The notes under the pieces are model-generated. The model was given only the letters and a program-made list of their open reading frames with translations. It was not told where the DNA came from and searched no databases. A stretch of 64,000 bases of DNA, from NCBI GenBank assembly GCA_943735955.1, contig OX030956.1:897912-961911 (forward strand). The letters are read 5' to 3'. Position 1 is the first letter of the stretch; every line of letters starts with the position of its first letter. The position numbers and the translations under genes were made by a program. This document shows, piece after piece, positions 60,601 through 64,000 of this stretch. The DNA comes from Piscicola geometra (Eukaryota > Annelida > Clitellata > Hirudinida > Piscicolidae).

Positions 60601-63403
60601 TGAAGACAATACTAGAGTCATTTGACACAATTTTAATAAAATGAAACTATTAGGTATATTTTATTTTTATTTAAAGTTTTTTCAAGTCTAATTGTTTCTA
60701 AACACCACGGAAGTAGTGCTTTAGAAATTTTTGCATTGTAAAAAAATATTTAAAAGAGATTTGAAATTATATCATTAATCTCATTTTGGTGAGTTAATGA
60801 ATTTTAAAAAAAATCGATTTAAGAGTGTTACGACTTATATTCCTTTTTGAAAGTCATTTCACTCACAAGCTACTTGCATTCTGTATTTTTCAATGTATTC
60901 CTTCATGGTGCTATGTTTTAAAATTGTTAATAACCAATTTCACACCTATAATTCAGTTTTTATTTAATTTCAAACGTTACTGATGATGCGGTAATTTCAT
61001 ATAACGCAAATTCTTCTCTAAAAGTGTGATCGAAAATCATTGAAAAAACTATTTGAAAATATTTTGAGTGAAAATTCTTGATAATCTAGTAAAAAGAAAT
61101 TGGAAACAAAGAGTTTTACTCCAAAAATAAATAGCAGCAACCGTACTTTATTCCTCATTAAATATTAATTTTATCTTTTCATATATTCCAGTTATTTCTG
61201 AAATAGCTTTGCATTTGAATTTTCAATCTAAAACGTTTTTTTTCTCACAAATTCATACAATTGGAGTAATACATAGGCATAAATTGGGGAAAAATTATAT
61301 TAAAGAAAATAGTTCATAAAGGTGTCTAAAACTTTTACTTTGTTATTCTACGTGAAAAAAATAAACAAGACAGCCTACGCATTAATTTTATACAATACCT
61401 ACATTTTTTAAGACTCTTTCACTAATACATCTAAAAAAACTTATTACAAAGAATTTTTTACCTTGAAACTAAACTAGTTGACAGGCGAAACAAGAAGTCT
61501 TTAAATTACTTTTCATGCTAACAATTCTGTAAGCAATGGCATGACATGATAGTCTTGGAACATCTGATGTACCTTCTTATCCAATTACAAGCCTTCTAAA
61601 CTCTTAATGTCTCTGGGGTTTATGGACACAATGTGACGGTAGTGCCTTTATTAGACTCTCACTCAAGCTTTATTTTCTTTTCAATCCTTTTACACGCGTA
61701 TGTCTGTGCTTGTGAAAACCACTGTTTTTCAATTAATGTTTTCTTCTAGGCTTCCTTTAATGGAAAAATTCCTAATTTATTCGATTTTCACAGCTTTTAA
61801 TTACTACCCTCAAAATCATTTTTTAACATCTTTTATTATTGTTAATTTATTGAGTCAGTTCATGTCCTGTCAAGTAGCACGTAAGTACAACCTGTAAAGT
61901 AGTCGAAGTGTCGGTGACTTACCCGGCTTCCCCACCATCTTGTCACGATGAGTTGACTTTCGAGCGTGGAGGGGCACCCAAAAGGGTCATTTGGGTTAGC
62001 TAGCAGCCCAAATGCTATAGGCTGAAAGGGTGCATAAACACATCGGAGAGTCAAGGCCAACTCAGAAGACGTGGAAATATGTCACATCTGTACAAAAATG
62101 TGAAAAATCTCCATTGGTCTAAGGAAGCCCTTCAGTTAAGTTAAAATTTGAGGATTCAAAGAGAGTCAACCCTCATGTCAAATTTGAATTCGGAGTTGTT
62201 AAAGCGATTCAACTTTGTGCAAAAAACCATTCCAGCAACACCTACAACGCTTCTATTTTCAAGATGTATCGCTTTGTTTTCTTTTTGAATCGCCATCAGG
62301 GGTCTTTTGCATGAGATATAACTGATATTCCATATTCTATTGTTTATGGTTGATTTTTTAAATTGAAAATTTCGAAAGTGATTTAGCAAGTTTAGATAAA
62401 ACTTATTCTAAAAACTATGGATTATGAAATATAAAATATTTTGTATAGTAAATAGTTTTAGAATACTTTCATTGCTTTTCTTTTTTGTCTGAAAAAAATT
62501 TAATAGTCTAGTTTTTAAAAACAAAATTTTGACGTGAAAGAATTTTTTAATGAGTTTTTTTACATAAATATCAGTGAAATGGTATGTGACTTTTTAAAAA
62601 ATAATATATTTGTAATCTTAAAAATTTCCAAAAATGTTTTAATTTATGAAAATTCTTGAAGGTTAAACACATTTTATATGGCTATAGAAACAATTAAAAT
62701 CTAAAATCGACGTTCAAAAATATACTGTATTTATACGTCAACAGGTGAATACAGTAAATATCAATAAAATTGAAATATTCATAAGAAGGAAAATTGTCGA
62801 AAAGCTTTTCTTGCATTAATGTTTTATGCGATTTAATTTTAATAAATAACTATTTTGGAAAAACATTAGAAAAAGTTAATAAAACGGAAAATAAAATAAT
62901 TTTTTCATAATGAAGTGTATTACTCCTTTTTTAATTCGATAAACTGATATAATAAGAAAGAAGTTGAACTTACTCAGCGTCGTAAGAGGCGTTGAAAGGA
63001 TCAGTGCTTAGGAAAGTAATTTGTATTTGCTGTGGTATTTTTACCGTTTGATTAGAGTGTGGCTTTTGTTGCTGATAATCGAGTAAATTGTTCTCAGAGT
63101 TTTGCTCTTGTGGAGAAATTTGTGGAAAAGGTTGATGATTTTGTTGAACGTGATTATTTGCTTTTTGGGATGAGTTTAGATGTGATTCTGAGGTTTTTAG
63201 TATTTTTGTATGTTTGACCGTTTGGTGCAGTTGTTGATTTTCTGCTTCTTGAGAGAAAAAAAGAGTCTTAGAAGGCTTGAAAGTCTTAGGTGTGGTCAAG
63301 TCTGGAACGATGTAATACTCGCAAGTTGAAGATTGCTGGTAGGGGGGATGGCTTGAAAGAAAGCCTTCGTTAGATTTGCTGCTTCTTATTGTTATATTGC
63401 ATT
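57697..63403 (-). CDS. SOL-1-like (suppressor of lurcher) CUB-domain protein, 5' part outside window
   Basis: Exons in transcript order: 63403-62974, 59812-59184, 59011-58973, 58336-58165 and 57922-57697 (stop). All junctions are GT-AG with consistent phases. The first CUB domain starts 'CNITIRSSKSNEGFLSSHPP', carries a Gln/Asn-rich insertion, resumes at 'QITFLSTDPFNASYDADCSD', carries a Ser-rich insertion, and ends 'GFKAKYAFLT'. A linker, 'DFGLKTGEQILPGGECSF', leads into a second CUB ('GHFNTPNYPHKYPRNVLCHY', 'FKHFDVEGVMPRCG', ending 'TGFYASYSFIP'). This linker-CUB arrangement matches SOL-1-like proteins, which in worms are auxiliary subunits of AMPA-type glutamate receptors. The 63403 boundary is an acceptor (CCCTCATAG), so more exons lie beyond 64000. 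No membrane segment follows the last CUB; a cryptic donor (CATG|GTTAGC) just before the stop could extend the protein. Confidence 0.88.
58973..59011 (-). other. 39-nt microexon of the SOL-1-like gene
   Basis: Acceptor TTTAG and donor GGCG|GTGAGT flank 39 nt encoding 'DFGLKTGEQILPGG' together with the split flanking codons. Both neighbouring phases require it and the peptide matches the family linker. Confidence 0.85.
59813..62973. other. Intron of the SOL-1-like gene, with one SINE-like patch
   Basis: A 3.2 kb AT-rich intron. No internal exon is needed: the split codon GA|T joins the flanking exons as 'SYDADCSDQE'. A GC-richer patch at 61885-62060 is described separately. Confidence 0.6.
61885..62060 (+). 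repeat. Possible diverged tRNA-derived SINE
   Basis: GC-richer than its surroundings. A box A-like GTAGTCGAAGTGTCGGTGAC and a box B-like GACTTTCGAGCGTGG are followed by GGGGCACCCAAAAGGGTC, TTGGGTTAGCTAGCAGCC and AGGCTGAAAGGGTGC. The head resembles family 1, the body does not. No second copy is in the window. Confidence 0.35.
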
Positions 63404-64000
63404 CTATGAGGGAACATGAAGATAAATGAGTCATTATGTGAATTCTATATTGGGAAAAAATTTAATAAAATTTTGGAAAATGTTTTAATAAATATTTTAC
63501 CTAAAAACATAGAAAAGGATTAATAATATTTCAAACTCGGTAAGGCAGTTGGTTTAAAATAGGCGTATAAATATTAATAAATGTGAGACAACTGAGTTAA
63601 TAAATGAATGTGTTGGGAAATACAGAATCCGTCGCAAAGGAAAGTTAAAATCGAAAAAAGATCAATTGGCGTTTGGAGATATTGATGTTTAAGTAGGTTT
63701 AGTTGGAAAATGGCATTTAAGATGAGGTTTAAAAAGATTATGTAATTTAAAAATTATTTTAATAAATTTTTAAAAAGTAGGTAAAAAATTATTTAAATTA
63801 ATGGAAATAGTTGATAAAATTTATTTTAGCAATGAGCTTTTATTTATTTGAGAAATATGTGTTTAGTTTGACAAATATCTTTTTTATAAATTTTACAACA
63901 TCATAAATTCATTTAATTTATTTTAAAGTTTTGTTTATAACATTTAAAAACCATATGTATCATTTCGCGATGACACCAATTAACGCAAAAATAGGTGTGA
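63404..64000. other. Intron of the SOL-1-like gene, right edge
   Basis: AT-rich, nothing recognised. The upstream exons of the CUB gene should lie beyond the window. Confidence 0.5.

Noticed and set aside
62970..63434. Start Met at 63434 for the CUB gene
   Set aside because: An acceptor (CCCTCATAG) lies at 63404 and the CUB begins right after it, with no signal peptide upstream, so this is an internal exon.
1..64000. CRISPR arrays, operons, riboswitches or other prokaryotic features
   Set aside because: Introns, SINEs, LINEs and animal gene families show this is eukaryotic nuclear DNA; no such structure was seen.

Overview
The window is AT-rich, intron-rich animal nuclear DNA. I infer an arthropod (not an intron-poor dipteran): genes are split into many short GT-AG exons, a TATA box with a TCAGT-type initiator precedes a spliced 5' leader, and the gene families (tachykinin-type receptor, SOL-1-like CUB protein, SLC45 transporter, CREBL2/REPTOR-BP, complement-like thioester proteins) fit. 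The species cannot be read from the sequence. I assembled the gene models by hand from reading frame, splice sites and matching intron phases.

Layout. 1-8.3 kb is gene-poor and holds a tRNA-derived SINE, a decayed CR1-like reverse transcriptase (4.3-5.4 kb) and a ~116-130 bp tandem repeat (6.2-6.55 kb). 8.3-14.75 kb (minus) is a complete five-exon tachykinin/natalisin-type GPCR with SINEs in its introns. 15.0-16.5 kb is a piggyBac relic with TTAA target sites. 16.9-19.5 kb is mostly empty apart from a minisatellite and one orphan exon-like segment. 19.6-29.65 kb and 34.2-43.8 kb (plus) are two tandem paralogous thioester-containing protein genes (here TEP-A, 1523 aa, and TEP-B, 1474 aa) with the same 35 coding exons plus a split stop codon. 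A 5'-truncated non-LTR retrotransposon lies between them. 43.87-44.32 kb is a short inverted-repeat element. 44.68-45.24 kb (minus) is a CREBL2/REPTOR-BP bZIP gene. 47.5-52.2 kb (plus) is an SLC45 transporter. 54.3-54.85 kb is a decayed ST13/Hip copy. 57.2-57.7 kb (plus) is a candidate two-exon gene for a 66-residue secreted or membrane peptide. 57.7-63.4 kb (minus), running off the right edge, is a SOL-1-like CUB protein.

The genes do not form an operon. The most informative unit is the TEP pair. Both copies keep the GCGEQ thioester and a histidine 116 residues after the thioester cysteine, the spacing of human C3, which predicts a fast, ester-forming opsonin. They differ most in an exon-12 Pro/Thr-rich insertion found only in TEP-A and in the Met/Pro-rich bait-position linker of exon 19. 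Their C-terminal exons are almost identical, as expected from recent gene conversion or strong constraint.
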